Positions 18,623 through 26,616 of a stretch of DNA of 64,000 bases are shown here, piece after piece. The notes beneath the pieces were generated by a model. The model was not told the origin of the DNA. It did not search any database and worked only from the letters and a program-made list of their open reading frames with translations. Position numbers and translations under genes: made by a program. The first letter of the stretch is position 1; every line of letters starts with the position of its first letter. The stretch is from Empedobacter falsenii. GTDB lineage: Bacteria > Bacteroidota > Bacteroidia > Flavobacteriales > Weeksellaceae. The stretch spans positions 1,031,876 to 1,095,875 of the forward strand of contig NZ_CP040908.1 of the NCBI RefSeq assembly GCF_013488205.1. The letters run 5' to 3'.

Positions 18623-18745
18623 CTGAGTTATACGTAATAAGTTTTAAGTTGAACTTATTTTGAAATATAAAGTAAGTATTTGAAACTATTTTGAATACTT
18701 ACTTTTTTATTACACATCACTCATAACTCATTACTCAAAACTTAA
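18623..18745 (+). repeat. sufD-sufS spacer: third pair of 7-nt-periodic arms
   Basis: Left arm 18623-18650: TGAGTTA, TACGTAA, TAAGTTT, TAAGTTG. Right arm 18718-18745: CACTCAT, AACTCAT, TACTCAA, AACTTAA. Each arm keeps strict 7-nt register, and the arms are roughly complementary. The heptamer sequence differs from the other two spacers but the architecture is the same. A terminator-like hairpin lies between the arms. Confidence 0.75.
18669..18709 (+). terminator. Terminator-like hairpin between sufD and sufS
   Basis: Perfect 12-bp arms (18669-18680 and 18694-18705), a 13-nt loop and a following T run form an apparent Rho-independent terminator inside the suf cluster. It may cap a sufA-D transcript or act as partial attenuation before sufS. 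Confidence 0.7.
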
Positions 18746-18749
18746 AAAA

Positions 18750-19973
18750 ATGTCAATAGATATTCAACAAATAAGAAGTCAATTTCCAATTTTAAATAGA
18801 GAAGTCAACGGAAAACCATTGGTTTATTTAGATAATGGTGCAACTTCTCAAAAACCGAAAGTTGTTTTAGATGTTTTAGACGAATATTACGAAAAGTACA
18901 ACGCAAATGTGCACCGTGGAATTCATACATTAAGTCAAGAAGCAACAGATTTGATGGAAGAATCACGCCGTAAGATTCAGAAATTTATCAATGCGAAACA
19001 TGATTACGAAATCATTTTCACGCGTGGAACAACGGAAGGAATTAACTTAGTTTCTAATTCACTTCGTAATGTTTTAACAGCAGATGATGAAATTATTATT
19101 ACCGAAATCGAGCATCATTCTAACATCGTTCCTTGGCAATTGTTGTGTCAGCGAACTGGTGCAAAACTGAAATATATTCCATTAACTGCAGAAGGTATTT
19201 TGGATATTGAGAAGTTGGATGATTTATTGACAGATAAAACCAAATTAGTTTGTGTTAATCAAGTTTCGAATGCTTTAGGTGTTGTAAATCCGATCAAAAC
19301 AATTATTGAAAAAGCGCATGCAAAAGGTGCTTGGGTTTTGATTGATGCGGCACAATCTGCTCCACATACAGTGATCGATGTACAAGCGATGGATTGTGAT
19401 TTCTTGGTTTTTTCTGGACATAAAATGTACGGTCCAACTGGAATCGGTATTTTGTATGGAAAAGAAGATATCTTGAATGAATTACCACCTTTCCACGGAG
19501 GAGGAGAGATGATAAAAGATGTAACGATGGAAGTTTCGACTTACACTTGTTTACCTTTTAAATTTGAGGCTGGTACACCAGATATTGCAGGTATTATTGG
19601 ACTTGGAGCTGCGGTAGATTTTATCAATTCTATCGGACTGCAAACGATTCACGATTATGAAAAAGAATTGGTAGATTATACCATTCAACGTTTATCAGAA
19701 TTTGATGAAGTGGAGATTTATGCAAAAGATGCAGAGCATTCTGGTGCTGTTTCTTTTAACTTAAAATTTGATGGTGTTCATTCATCTGATGTCGGGATGA
19801 TTTTGGACAAAAAAGGAATTGCGGTTCGTACAGGACATCATTGCGCGCAACCAATTATGCATCATTTCAATATTCCGGGAACGGTACGCGCTTCATTCGC
19901 TGTTTATAATACAAAAGAAGAAATAGATACATTTATCGAAGGTCTAAAAACCGCGATTAGAATGTTAGGATAA
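18750..19973 (+). CDS. sufS: Cysteine desulfurase SufS
   Basis: A PLP-dependent class V aminotransferase-fold enzyme that removes sulfur from L-cysteine as a persulfide and passes it to SufE/SufU and then SufB. The PLP lysine is K225 in FSGHKMYGPTG and the persulfide cysteine is C365 in RTGHHCAQPIMHHF. EHHSNIVPWQ (121-130) and RGTTEGINLV are typical of the SufS (group II) subclass. At 407 residues it is the normal length. No sufE or sufU gene follows; the next genes are unrelated membrane proteins after a terminator. Confidence 0.97.
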   Translation: MSIDIQQIRSQFPILNREVNGKPLVYLDNGATSQKPKVVLDVLDEYYEKYNANVHRGIHTLSQEATDLMEESRRKIQKFINAKHDYEIIFTRGTTEGINLVSNSLRNVLTADDEIIITEIEHHSNIVPWQLLCQRTGAKLKYIPLTAEGILDIEKLDDLLTDKTKLVCVNQVSNALGVVNPIKTIIEKAHAKGAWVLIDAAQSAPHTVIDVQAMDCDFLVFSGHKMYGPTGIGILYGKEDILNELPPFHGGGEMIKDVTMEVSTYTCLPFKFEAGTPDIAGIIGLGAAVDFINSIGLQTIHDYEKELVDYTIQRLSEFDEVEIYAKDAEHSGAVSFNLKFDGVHSSDVGMILDKKGIAVRTGHHCAQPIMHHFNIPGTVRASFAVYNTKEEIDTFIEGLKTAIRMLG

Positions 19974-19977
19974 TATT

Positions 19978-20008
19978 AAAAGGATTTCATTTTTTGAAAT
20001 CCTTTTTT
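19978..20008 (+). terminator. Terminator after sufS
   Basis: Perfect 12-bp stem (19978-19989 with 19995-20006), 5-nt T loop and T run directly after the sufS stop. Confidence 0.9.
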
Positions 20009-20024
20009 GTTTCAATTAATTTTT

Positions 20025-20032
20025 TATTTTTG
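20025..20032 (+). promoter_or_regulatory. -7 promoter element of the small membrane protein gene
   Basis: TATTTTTG matches TAnnTTTG, 22 bp before the start at 20055. A TTTG at 20006-20009 could be the -33 element, though the 15-bp spacing is short. Confidence 0.4.
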
Positions 20033-20054
20033 ACGTAATTAATACTAAAAACTT

Positions 20055-20303
20055 ATGCAAACTAAAAATAAATTATCAGAACTAACATTAGATGAATTAC
20101 AGACTAAACATAAAAAAGTTAATAAACTAACAATTACGATTCAAGTTATATTACTTGTAATTTCTATTTCACTTATTCTTGGAGTTTTTGCAAATTATTT
20201 AAAACCTATAAACGTCGTTTTTGTTTCTTTATCTGTCATTTTTATTCCATTTATTACAGGTTTAAATCAAATCAACCAAGAATTAAAAAATAGAAATAAT
20301 TAA
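20055..20303 (+). CDS. Small two-helix membrane protein, unknown
   Basis: An 82-residue protein. A charged N-terminal helix (KNKLSELTLDELQTKHKKVNK) precedes two membrane helices: ITIQVILLVISISLILGVF (~28-46) and INVVFVSLSVIFIPFITGL (~52-70). It ends in a short polar tail. I recognise no family. It lies 14 bp upstream of a DUF3667 gene and is probably co-transcribed with it. The high Leu/Ile/Asn content and AT-rich codons match the downstream gene rather than the suf genes. Confidence 0.65.
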   Translation: MQTKNKLSELTLDELQTKHKKVNKLTITIQVILLVISISLILGVFANYLKPINVVFVSLSVIFIPFITGLNQINQELKNRNN

Positions 20304-20317
20304 TTCTTAAGATTTTT

Positions 20318-21109
20318 ATGAGTGATAAATGTATGACTTGTGGTAATTTGATTACAGAAAATTTCTGTGGAAATTGTGGTCAACGTAAAAATAAGAGAAT
20401 TAATAAAACTTATATATTGGATGAATTGCAAGATTTGTATGCGCATACAAACAAAGGTTTCTACTATACATTAAAGAAAACAGCAATAAATCCTGGTAAA
20501 ACAGCAAGGGAATTCATTGAAGGAAGCCGTGTTAATCATTATAAGCCTTTAATGTTTGCTCTAGCACTTTCTGGTATTGCATCATTTTTAAGTTATCAAG
20601 TAATTGGTTTAAATGACATTTTTAAAGAGACTTATAAGTCTATGGGACTTAATAATGAGTTTTCAAATGATATAATTGCCTTCTTAGCTAGTAATAATGC
20701 ATTATTGATGTTAGCATTACTTCCATTTTTTGCTATACTTACAAAAATTGTTTTTAGAAAATGGGGTGAAAATTATTATGAACATGTAGTGATGAATTCA
20801 TTTATTTTATCGTTTTATACAATAAGTTCAATATTAATAATTTATCCACTAATGTATTTTTTTAAAAATGATTTGGAAATTATTTTTAAAATCACATCAT
20901 TAAGTTTTTTATTACTTCCATTTATTTTATTCTTCTTTTATAAGAATTATTATCCAACAAAATCAGTAAAATTGATTATATGGAAAATCTTTTTAATTTT
21001 TTTGTTAATGATACTTTCATATATCGTTTTAATAATCATATTTAGTCTAATAGTAGGTTTAATGATTGTAATAAATCCAGAGTTTGGAAACTATTTTAGA
21101 AAAAGTTAA
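20318..21109 (+). CDS. DUF3667 domain membrane protein
   Basis: A 263-residue protein. The N-terminus is a zinc-ribbon-like CMTC (C5, C8) and CGNC (C17, C20), followed by GQRKNKRI. A family motif region follows (KKTAINPGKTAREFIEGSR and VNHYKPLMFALALSGI), then several membrane helices to the end. This layout is that of DUF3667, a Bacteroidota membrane family of unknown function. No catalytic motif is visible. It is convergent with ssb and shares a bidirectional terminator with it. Confidence 0.8.
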   Translation: MSDKCMTCGNLITENFCGNCGQRKNKRINKTYILDELQDLYAHTNKGFYYTLKKTAINPGKTAREFIEGSRVNHYKPLMFALALSGIASFLSYQVIGLNDIFKETYKSMGLNNEFSNDIIAFLASNNALLMLALLPFFAILTKIVFRKWGENYYEHVVMNSFILSFYTISSILIIYPLMYFFKNDLEIIFKITSLSFLLLPFILFFFYKNYYPTKSVKLIIWKIFLIFLLMILSYIVLIIIFSLIVGLMIVINPEFGNYFRKS

Positions 21110-21116
21110 TTAATAA

Positions 21117-21160
21117 AACAATAAAAGGGAAACGAACTAATCCGTTTCCCTTTTATTTTA
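21117..21160. terminator. Bidirectional terminator
   Basis: Perfect 14-bp arms (21121-21134 and 21143-21156) with an 8-nt loop lie between the convergent DUF3667 and ssb genes. Confidence 0.9.
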
Positions 21161-21164
21161 AACG

Positions 21165-21491
21165 CTAAAGAAGTACAATTTCATCAATTATAATTTCTGT
21201 AATCGTTTTTTGTTGATCATCTTTATCTTGATAATCTCGGTAAGTCAATTTGCCTTCTATAGCAAGTTGTTTTCCTTTTTCTACGTGTTTTTCGATCACA
21301 TTTACAATTGGTCCGTAAGCAACTAAATTGTGCCACGTCGTTTGCTGCACTTTCTCACCTTTGCTATTTGTGTAGCTTTCGTTTGTTGCTAGACTAAATT
21401 TTGCAAGCTTCTTTTCGTTTTCTAATGTTTTAACTTCAGGATTGCTACCAACATTCCCAATTAGCTGAACTTTGTTTCTTAATGTACTCAT
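21165..21491 (-). CDS. Single-stranded DNA-binding protein, short form
   Basis: A 108-residue OB-fold protein beginning MSTLRNKVQLIGNVGSNPEV, with TTWHNLVAYG, IEKHVEKGKQLAIEGKLTYR and the closing ITEIIIDEIVLL strand. These are typical SSB segments and cover the whole OB fold. It stops right there: the Gly/Gln-rich linker and acidic tip (DDDIPF type) used to recruit repair and replication partners are absent. It may therefore be a second, accessory SSB rather than the replicative one. A TAAATTTG element on the same strand (21523-21530) precedes it. I would not assign the essential role from sequence. Confidence 0.9.
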   Translation of the reverse strand: MSTLRNKVQLIGNVGSNPEVKTLENEKKLAKFSLATNESYTNSKGEKVQQTTWHNLVAYGPIVNVIEKHVEKGKQLAIEGKLTYRDYQDKDDQQKTITEIIIDEIVLL

Positions 21492-21571
21492 GGCGATAAA
21501 TAATTTAAAATTAATGTATAACCAAATTTAAGAAAATGTTTTTAAAATATTCGTTTTTAAGTATTTAACTT

Positions 21572-21955
21572 TTATAAAACATGTTCTTTAAATAATCGAT
21601 CCAAGGTTTTATCAAGGTTTGTTGTTTTACCTGGATGCGGACGAGAACTTTGGATAGACGAACTTCTGACAGCCGTTAACCAACGAAAACGTTCAGGCGT
21701 TTCGAAATTAGAGACAGCAGATTCGGGATGAATTCCTTCGGCAATTTTAGACAAAGCATTCAAATTACTGTCAATAAAATCAAGGTCTAATTCGTGGCAA
21801 AAAGCATTGATTCTATTATCATTAATAAAATATTTTACTTTCAAATAATCTTCTTTTTTAGAAAATATAATCACTCCAACATTGATAAATTCTTCGCGTT
21901 CAACTTTCGGAACCAAACGAAGAATCGCATACTCATATAAGATTTTTTCTGGCAT
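21572..21955 (-). CDS. DUF3037 domain protein
   Basis: A 127-residue protein with the DUF3037 pattern: YEYAILRLVPKVEREEFINV followed by GVIIFSKKEDYLKV near the N-terminus and ERFRWLTAVRSSSIQSSRPH near the C-terminus. The family has no known biochemical activity. Its start overlaps the end of the upstream HipA-like kinase gene by 23 bp, so translation is probably coupled. As I recall, DUF3037 and HipA-like (HipA_2) proteins form a recurrent two-gene pair in several phyla, which suggests a shared function. Soluble, with no signal peptide. Confidence 0.8.
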   Translation of the reverse strand: MPEKILYEYAILRLVPKVEREEFINVGVIIFSKKEDYLKVKYFINDNRINAFCHELDLDFIDSNLNALSKIAEGIHPESAVSNFETPERFRWLTAVRSSSIQSSRPHPGKTTNLDKTLDRLFKEHVL

Positions 21956-22724
21956 TGTTTGCTTCGTTTATAAAAAGTTCGGTATGTTGTAATCGAGTTT
22001 TGATAAATGTTTTGTAGACCGTTTTCATTTCTTCGTGAGTAGAATGCGTAACTTCTGTTTCTAACCATTCATCAGGAATCAAATCGACAATTTTATCAAT
22101 GATTTCATCATTCAAAATCGCTTTAAATTCTGCATCAACTTCTTCAAGTTTTGTCGCATTTTTCAATAAAACATGGTCTTTAATTGGTGTAAAAGGAGCA
22201 AGAGCCGCTTTTTCCCAATTGTCCCACGAATGATGAAAATAATAAGATGCACCATGATCTATCAACCACAATTCTTTGTGCCACATCAACATATTTGTAT
22301 TGCGAAAAGTACGATCAACATTCGTCAAAAATGCATCTAACCAAACGATTTGCGAAGATAATTTATCATCAATTTTCATCACAGCCGGATCATAATTGAT
22401 TGCGCCAGACAAATAATGCAAAGCCAAATTAGTTCCTTCGCTAAATTTTAACAAATCCTGAATTTCTTCATCAGCTTCGGATTGACCAAAATATTCGTCC
22501 AAATTTGCAAAAACTAATTCAGGAACTTTAAATCCTAAAACACGTGCAATTTCTCCTCCTAACAATTCAGAAATCAGCATGCGAGGGCCATGACCAGCAC
22601 CTTTAAATTTTAAAACATATTTAAAACCGTCATCTGCATCAGCTAGTGCTGGCAAAGAACCACCTTCGCGCAAAGGTTGCAAATAGCGTTCAACGGTAAC
22701 TGTTCTTAACTCAATCTCATTCAT
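21933..22724 (-). CDS. HipA-like kinase-fold protein (HipA_2 type)
   Basis: A 263-residue soluble protein. The N-lobe contains YVLKFKGAGHGPRMLISE, with Lys and Glu positions suited to ATP binding. A HipA-type catalytic segment follows: N135-V-D137-R-T-F-R-N142, then L155-I-D156-H-G. The Asp/Asn/Asp arrangement corresponds to the catalytic and Mg-binding residues of HipA-fold kinases. It lacks the HipB partner and the full length of the persister kinase HipA (about 440 residues), so it is not that toxin. The substrate is unknown. It overlaps the DUF3037 gene by 23 bp and the two likely act together. Confidence 0.8.
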   Translation of the reverse strand: MNEIELRTVTVERYLQPLREGGSLPALADADDGFKYVLKFKGAGHGPRMLISELLGGEIARVLGFKVPELVFANLDEYFGQSEADEEIQDLLKFSEGTNLALHYLSGAINYDPAVMKIDDKLSSQIVWLDAFLTNVDRTFRNTNMLMWHKELWLIDHGASYYFHHSWDNWEKAALAPFTPIKDHVLLKNATKLEEVDAEFKAILNDEIIDKIVDLIPDEWLETEVTHSTHEEMKTVYKTFIKTRLQHTELFINEANNARKNLI

Positions 22725-22866
22725 TCTCTAAAATTACGATGAAAAATTTAAAATAATTTTCACATTTATAATTTTTAAATATCACTAAACTTATAGACTT
22801 TTGAATGTTAAAATTTTTTAAAACAAAAGATAGTTGAGTAAACTTGTGAAAATAGGAAGATTTGTA

Positions 22867-23481
22867 ATGCGTAAAAGTATGTTTATCGTTGGATTAATAA
22901 CGGTTTTTACTTTGATCGTTGCATTGATTATTCAGATTTTTACTTCGTATTACATTTACAATTATCAAGGAAATATTCCGTCAGATTATCGTGTAGCAGT
23001 TGTCTTTGGTGCAAAAGTGCAAGCTAATGGACAACCAACTCGTTTTTTAAAAGATCGTTTGGATGCTGCAATTCGACTTTACAAAGAAGATCAAGTGGAT
23101 GTAATTTTACTTTCTGGAGAAAAACTTCACGAGAATTTTAATGAAATTGATGTGATGGAAAAATACTTGTTGGATAGAGGTGTCAAAATTGAAGATACTT
23201 ATCTCGATGGGGCAGGTTTGGACACGTATAGCACGATTTATAGAACCAAAAATATTTATCAATTTGATAAAGTGATTTTAATTTCTCAATCTTATCATCT
23301 CAAAAGAGCGCTTTTCTTAGGAAAAGTTTTCGGATTAGATTGTATTGGATATAATGCAGATAGCGGACCTTATAAAACAGAAGGTAAACAGAGTTTTAGA
23401 GAGATTTTAGCGAATATAAAAGCTTTGTTGGATATTGGGAATGAAAGAGCGCCTGAAGTGATTATAGCGCCTAAAAAATAA
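22867..23481 (+). CDS. SanA/YdcF-family (ElyC-like, DUF218) membrane protein
   Basis: A 204-residue protein with one N-terminal membrane helix (SMFIVGLITVFTLIVALIIQ), followed by the DUF218 fold: VAVVFGAKVQANGQPTRFL, DVILLSGEK, and VILISQSYHLKRALFLG. E. coli SanA is linked to envelope barrier function and vancomycin exclusion at high temperature; the molecular activity is not established. The ATG at 22867 has an AGGAAG 7 nt upstream; a TTG at 22834 would add 11 residues and is less likely. Convergent with apt, sharing a terminator. Confidence 0.8.
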   Translation: MRKSMFIVGLITVFTLIVALIIQIFTSYYIYNYQGNIPSDYRVAVVFGAKVQANGQPTRFLKDRLDAAIRLYKEDQVDVILLSGEKLHENFNEIDVMEKYLLDRGVKIEDTYLDGAGLDTYSTIYRTKNIYQFDKVILISQSYHLKRALFLGKVFGLDCIGYNADSGPYKTEGKQSFREILANIKALLDIGNERAPEVIIAPKK

Positions 23482-23515
23482 AAAACTCCGCTCAAAATTT
23501 TGAACGGAGTTTTTA
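23481..23515. terminator. Bidirectional terminator
   Basis: An AAAAACTCCG/CGGAGTTTTT stem with an inner TCAAAA/TTTTGA extension and one mismatch lies between the convergent sanA-like and apt genes. Confidence 0.85.
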
Positions 23516-23517
23516 GT

Positions 23518-24048
23518 TTAATATTCTGTTAAAGTAACAATATCAGTTGTAAAAGAAGTTAATTTATCCTTTCCGTTTAAGAAAGTCAAATCAACAATAA
23601 ATGAAAATTGTGTTGTTTTTCCTCCACATTTTTCTACCAATTTAGCACAAGCTTCGGCAGTTCCACCAGTTGCCAAAACATCATCGTGAATTAAAACTCG
23701 CGCACCATCTTTGATGTAATTCGAATTTACTTCTATCGTTGCTTGTCCATATTCCAAATCATACGATTGACTAATTGTTGGAGGAGGTAATTTCCCAGCT
23801 TTACGAATTAATACAAAAGGGACTTTTAATTTTTGTGCAATCTGAATTCCGTACAAAAATCCTCGGCTTTCAATTCCACAAACAATATCCACTTTACCTT
23901 TTGCTTTTTCTACAAAAGCGTCTACAATTTCGTCCGAAAGTTCAGGATTTAAGAACAATGGAGTAATATCTTTGTAGACAATTCCTTCTTTTGGAAAATC
24001 GATAACGTCTACAATCGTTTGATTGATTTTTTCTTGAAGTGTTGACAT
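23518..24048 (-). CDS. apt: Adenine phosphoribosyltransferase
   Basis: Salvages adenine to AMP using PRPP. At 176 residues it has family length. The PRPP-binding loop VLIHDDVLATGGTA is present, as are IESRGFLYG and RKAGKLPPPT, both diagnostic of APRT. Cytoplasmic and transcribed alone. A TAAATTTG -7 element lies 29 bp upstream. Other purine genes (purB, purA) are about 7 kb away and not in the same operon. Confidence 0.95.
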   Translation of the reverse strand: MSTLQEKINQTIVDVIDFPKEGIVYKDITPLFLNPELSDEIVDAFVEKAKGKVDIVCGIESRGFLYGIQIAQKLKVPFVLIRKAGKLPPPTISQSYDLEYGQATIEVNSNYIKDGARVLIHDDVLATGGTAEACAKLVEKCGGKTTQFSFIVDLTFLNGKDKLTSFTTDIVTLTEY

Positions 24049-24076
24049 TCGTTTTTAATAATGTTTTGTTAAGGAA

Positions 24077-24103
24077 CAAATTTAATGAGAAATCATGTGC
24101 AAG
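24077..24103 (-). promoter_or_regulatory. Promoter of apt
   Basis: Minus-strand TAAATTTG (24077-24084) matches TAnnTTTG, with a CTTG at 24100-24103 as a possible -33 element at about 15 bp spacing. Confidence 0.45.
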
Positions 24104-24141
24104 AATTTGTTTTAACGAATAATTAATCATTCTAAATAATA

Positions 24142-24570
24142 TTATAAACCTAAACTTGTCCAAATACGTTCCGGAATACGAACAAGACGTCGAGTTTCGG
24201 CATCAATACAACATAAAATAGTATATCCTTGATTAATTATTTTTCCCGCTTCATTATATATATTGTAATCAAATCGAATGCGAACACCTTTGTCGCGCTC
24301 ATGAACTGTTGTTTCAATTTCTATTAATTCATCGTACAAAGCGCTACCAATATATTTTGTATGCATTTCGATAATCGGCATCTGAATTCCCATTGCTTCC
24401 AATTCGGCATAAGGAAAACCACGTTCACGCATCAATTCTACACGACCAATTTCATAAAACTCTGGATAGTTTCCGTAATAAACCACTTTCATTTGATCGG
24501 TGTGTTTATACAGAATACGAGTTTTGGTGCGAAAAACATTTAATTGTTCGGTTTGTTCTATCTTCTCCAT
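24142..24570 (-). CDS. Acyl-CoA thioesterase, hotdog fold (YbgC/4HBT type)
   Basis: A 142-residue hotdog-fold protein. The YbgC-type active-site region reads HTDQMKVVYYGNYPEFYEIG: Asp in the catalytic position, then the VVYYGNY helix. ERGFPYAELEAMGIQMPI and HTKYIGSALYDELIEIET follow as in the family. It probably hydrolyses short or medium acyl-CoA thioesters; the physiological substrate is not clear. Soluble and apparently transcribed alone. Confidence 0.88.
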   Translation of the reverse strand: MEKIEQTEQLNVFRTKTRILYKHTDQMKVVYYGNYPEFYEIGRVELMRERGFPYAELEAMGIQMPIIEMHTKYIGSALYDELIEIETTVHERDKGVRIRFDYNIYNEAGKIINQGYTILCCIDAETRRLVRIPERIWTSLGL

Positions 24571-24654
24571 AATTTTCTAAAACATCATTTTAATCTTCAA
24601 AAGTAGAGAACAAAAAAAAGACTTTATCATTAATTATATAAAAAATGAAAAAGT

Positions 24655-24915
24655 CTATTCAGTAATTTTTTTGTAATCCATCCAACTAAAAGAAGTTTGT
24701 GAAGAATCTTTTTGCTCTTCTTTTAAGAAATCATATTGAATTTGAATAATCGTTTTGAAAGTAGGATTTGCTATTTCATAATAAAAAGTCCTTACATTTT
24801 CTTCTTCACCTTGTTCAATTCGTAAAAGAGAAAAATTATTTTTGATGCCCAAATCATTTAAATGATTTTCTACTTTGATAATTGCGAAGTCAATTTTTTC
24901 TTGTGTAATTTCCAT
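24655..24915 (-). CDS. Small hypothetical protein
   Basis: An 86-residue soluble protein starting MEITQEKIDFAIIKVENHL. It is acidic, with an N-terminal helix and then strands (NFSLLRIEQGE, TFYYEIANPTFKTIIQIQYD). No family recognised. The frame extends to 24954, but a minus-strand TATTTTTG promoter-like element at 24923-24930 overlaps that extension, so 24915 is preferred; the leader would then be very short. It lies on the strand opposite dnaA. Confidence 0.55.
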   Translation of the reverse strand: MEITQEKIDFAIIKVENHLNDLGIKNNFSLLRIEQGEEENVRTFYYEIANPTFKTIIQIQYDFLKEEQKDSSQTSFSWMDYKKITE

Positions 24916-25170
24916 AGTGATACAAAAATAAGAATTAATAGTTTTATAAGCCAAAATATGTCCGAAAAGATTATCTTTGCATTACTTTTATTTTATCTAA
25001 AACTACTTATTGATTATTTTGAATTATACAAAGTATTTTTTAATATATCAATACCTAAATCATTTTTTTTATTCAAAATTTGTTCACAATTTTGTAGAGA
25101 AGGGTTGATGAAAATTTAACATTGACTTTCAGTAATTTACATTAAAACTTAAGCACTTTTGGACAATATT

Positions 25171-26598
25171 ATGACGATAACTGCAAATTCTGTGTGGGAA
25201 AAATGCTTGTCTTTTATAAAAGACAACATTGCGGAAGATGCCTTCAATACTTGGTTTGTACCGATACGTCCGGGCAAACTAAATAATAATGTTTTAACAA
25301 TACAAGTACCAAGTAAATTTTTTTACGAATGGTTAGAGGAACATTATATCAAAATTTTAAAAAGTGCCTTACAAAAAGAATTAGGTTCTGATGCAAAATT
25401 GGTATACAGTATTTTGATGGATCAAAAGTCGCAAGGACGTGAGCCATTTACGGTACGTATTCCAAGTTCGAACAAAGAAAAACCTCGCCCACAAGAGGTA
25501 GAAGCGCCAATTAATTTGCAAGCTGGTAAAATGATGAATCCTTTCGTTATTCCAGGATTGCAAAAATTAAAAATTGATTCGCAATTAAATCATAATTATA
25601 CATTCAATAATTTTATCGAAGGAGAATCAAATCGATTAGCTCGTGCGGCTGGTCGTGCGATAGCCAAACGCCCAGGAGGGACTTCGTTCAATCCACTATT
25701 CATCTATGGTGGAGTAGGATTAGGAAAAACTCATTTGGTGCATGCGATAGGTTTAGAAGTAAAAGATTTACACCCAGAGAAAACTGTTTTGTATGTTTCT
25801 ACTGAGAAATTTACACAACAATTTATAGAAGCAGTAAAAAATAATAATCAAAATGATTTCATTCACTTTTATCAAATGATTGACGTTTTGATTATGGATG
25901 ATATTCAGTTTTTATCTGGAAAAGCAAAAACGCAAGAAGTTTTCTTCCATATATTTAACCATTTACATCAAAGAGGAAATCAGATCATTTTGACTTCGGA
26001 TAAATCTCCAGCAGATATTCAAGATATGGAAGATCGTTTGATTTCTCGTTTCAAATGGGGATTATCAGCCGATTTACAAAATCCTGATTACAATACACGT
26101 CTTTCAATTTTGAAACAAAAATTAGAAAACGATGGTATCGAATTTCCTGATGAAGTAATGGATTATATCGCGCAAAATATTGATACAAATGTGCGTGAAT
26201 TAGAAGGTTCATTAAATTCAATCATTGCGCAAGCAACGTTGAATAAACGTGAAATTACGTTAGATTTAACAGCACGTACGTTATCAAAATTAGTACAAAC
26301 AGCTCGCAAAGAAATCTCGATTGATTACATTCAGAAAACAGTTTGTGAATACTTCAAAGTGAAGATTGAAGATATTCAGTCAAAAACACGTAAACGTGAT
26401 GTGGTACAAGCGCGTCAATTAGCGATGTATTTTGCAAAACAATATACAAAAGCGTCTTTGGCAAGTATTGGTACGCAAATCGGTAAACGTGATCACGCAA
26501 CAGTTTTACATGCTTGTAAAACAGTGAAAAATTTACAAGAAACGGATAAGCAATTCCGTGGTTATATCGAAGATATTTCACGTAAAATTGCAGATTAA
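25171..26598 (+). CDS. dnaA: Chromosomal replication initiator DnaA
   Basis: Binds DnaA boxes and unwinds oriC. From the ATG at 25171 it is 475 residues: domain I (MTITANSVWEKCLSFIKDNI), a linker, the AAA+ domain with Walker A GGVGLGKTHL and Walker B VLIMDDIQFLSG, and a C-terminal DNA-binding domain with GKRDHATVLHACKTV. A TTG at 25159 is a less likely start. The 216 bp upstream is strongly AT-rich with a TATCTTTG at 24972-24979 as a possible -7 element, but I see no cluster of DnaA boxes. It heads an apparent dnaA-phosphatase-rsmI operon. Confidence 0.97.
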   Translation: MTITANSVWEKCLSFIKDNIAEDAFNTWFVPIRPGKLNNNVLTIQVPSKFFYEWLEEHYIKILKSALQKELGSDAKLVYSILMDQKSQGREPFTVRIPSSNKEKPRPQEVEAPINLQAGKMMNPFVIPGLQKLKIDSQLNHNYTFNNFIEGESNRLARAAGRAIAKRPGGTSFNPLFIYGGVGLGKTHLVHAIGLEVKDLHPEKTVLYVSTEKFTQQFIEAVKNNNQNDFIHFYQMIDVLIMDDIQFLSGKAKTQEVFFHIFNHLHQRGNQIILTSDKSPADIQDMEDRLISRFKWGLSADLQNPDYNTRLSILKQKLENDGIEFPDEVMDYIAQNIDTNVRELEGSLNSIIAQATLNKREITLDLTARTLSKLVQTARKEISIDYIQKTVCEYFKVKIEDIQSKTRKRDVVQARQLAMYFAKQYTKASLASIGTQIGKRDHATVLHACKTVKNLQETDKQFRGYIEDISRKIAD

Positions 26599-26616
26599 TC
26601 TATAAATACTTTTTTA

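Noticed and set aside
22867-23481. Vancomycin resistance gene
   Set aside because: SanA-family membership concerns envelope permeability; there is no target modification and the molecular activity is unknown.
24955-25170. Replication origin upstream of dnaA
   Set aside because: The stretch is AT-rich but shows no convincing cluster of DnaA boxes; one weak TTGTTCACA-like site is not enough.
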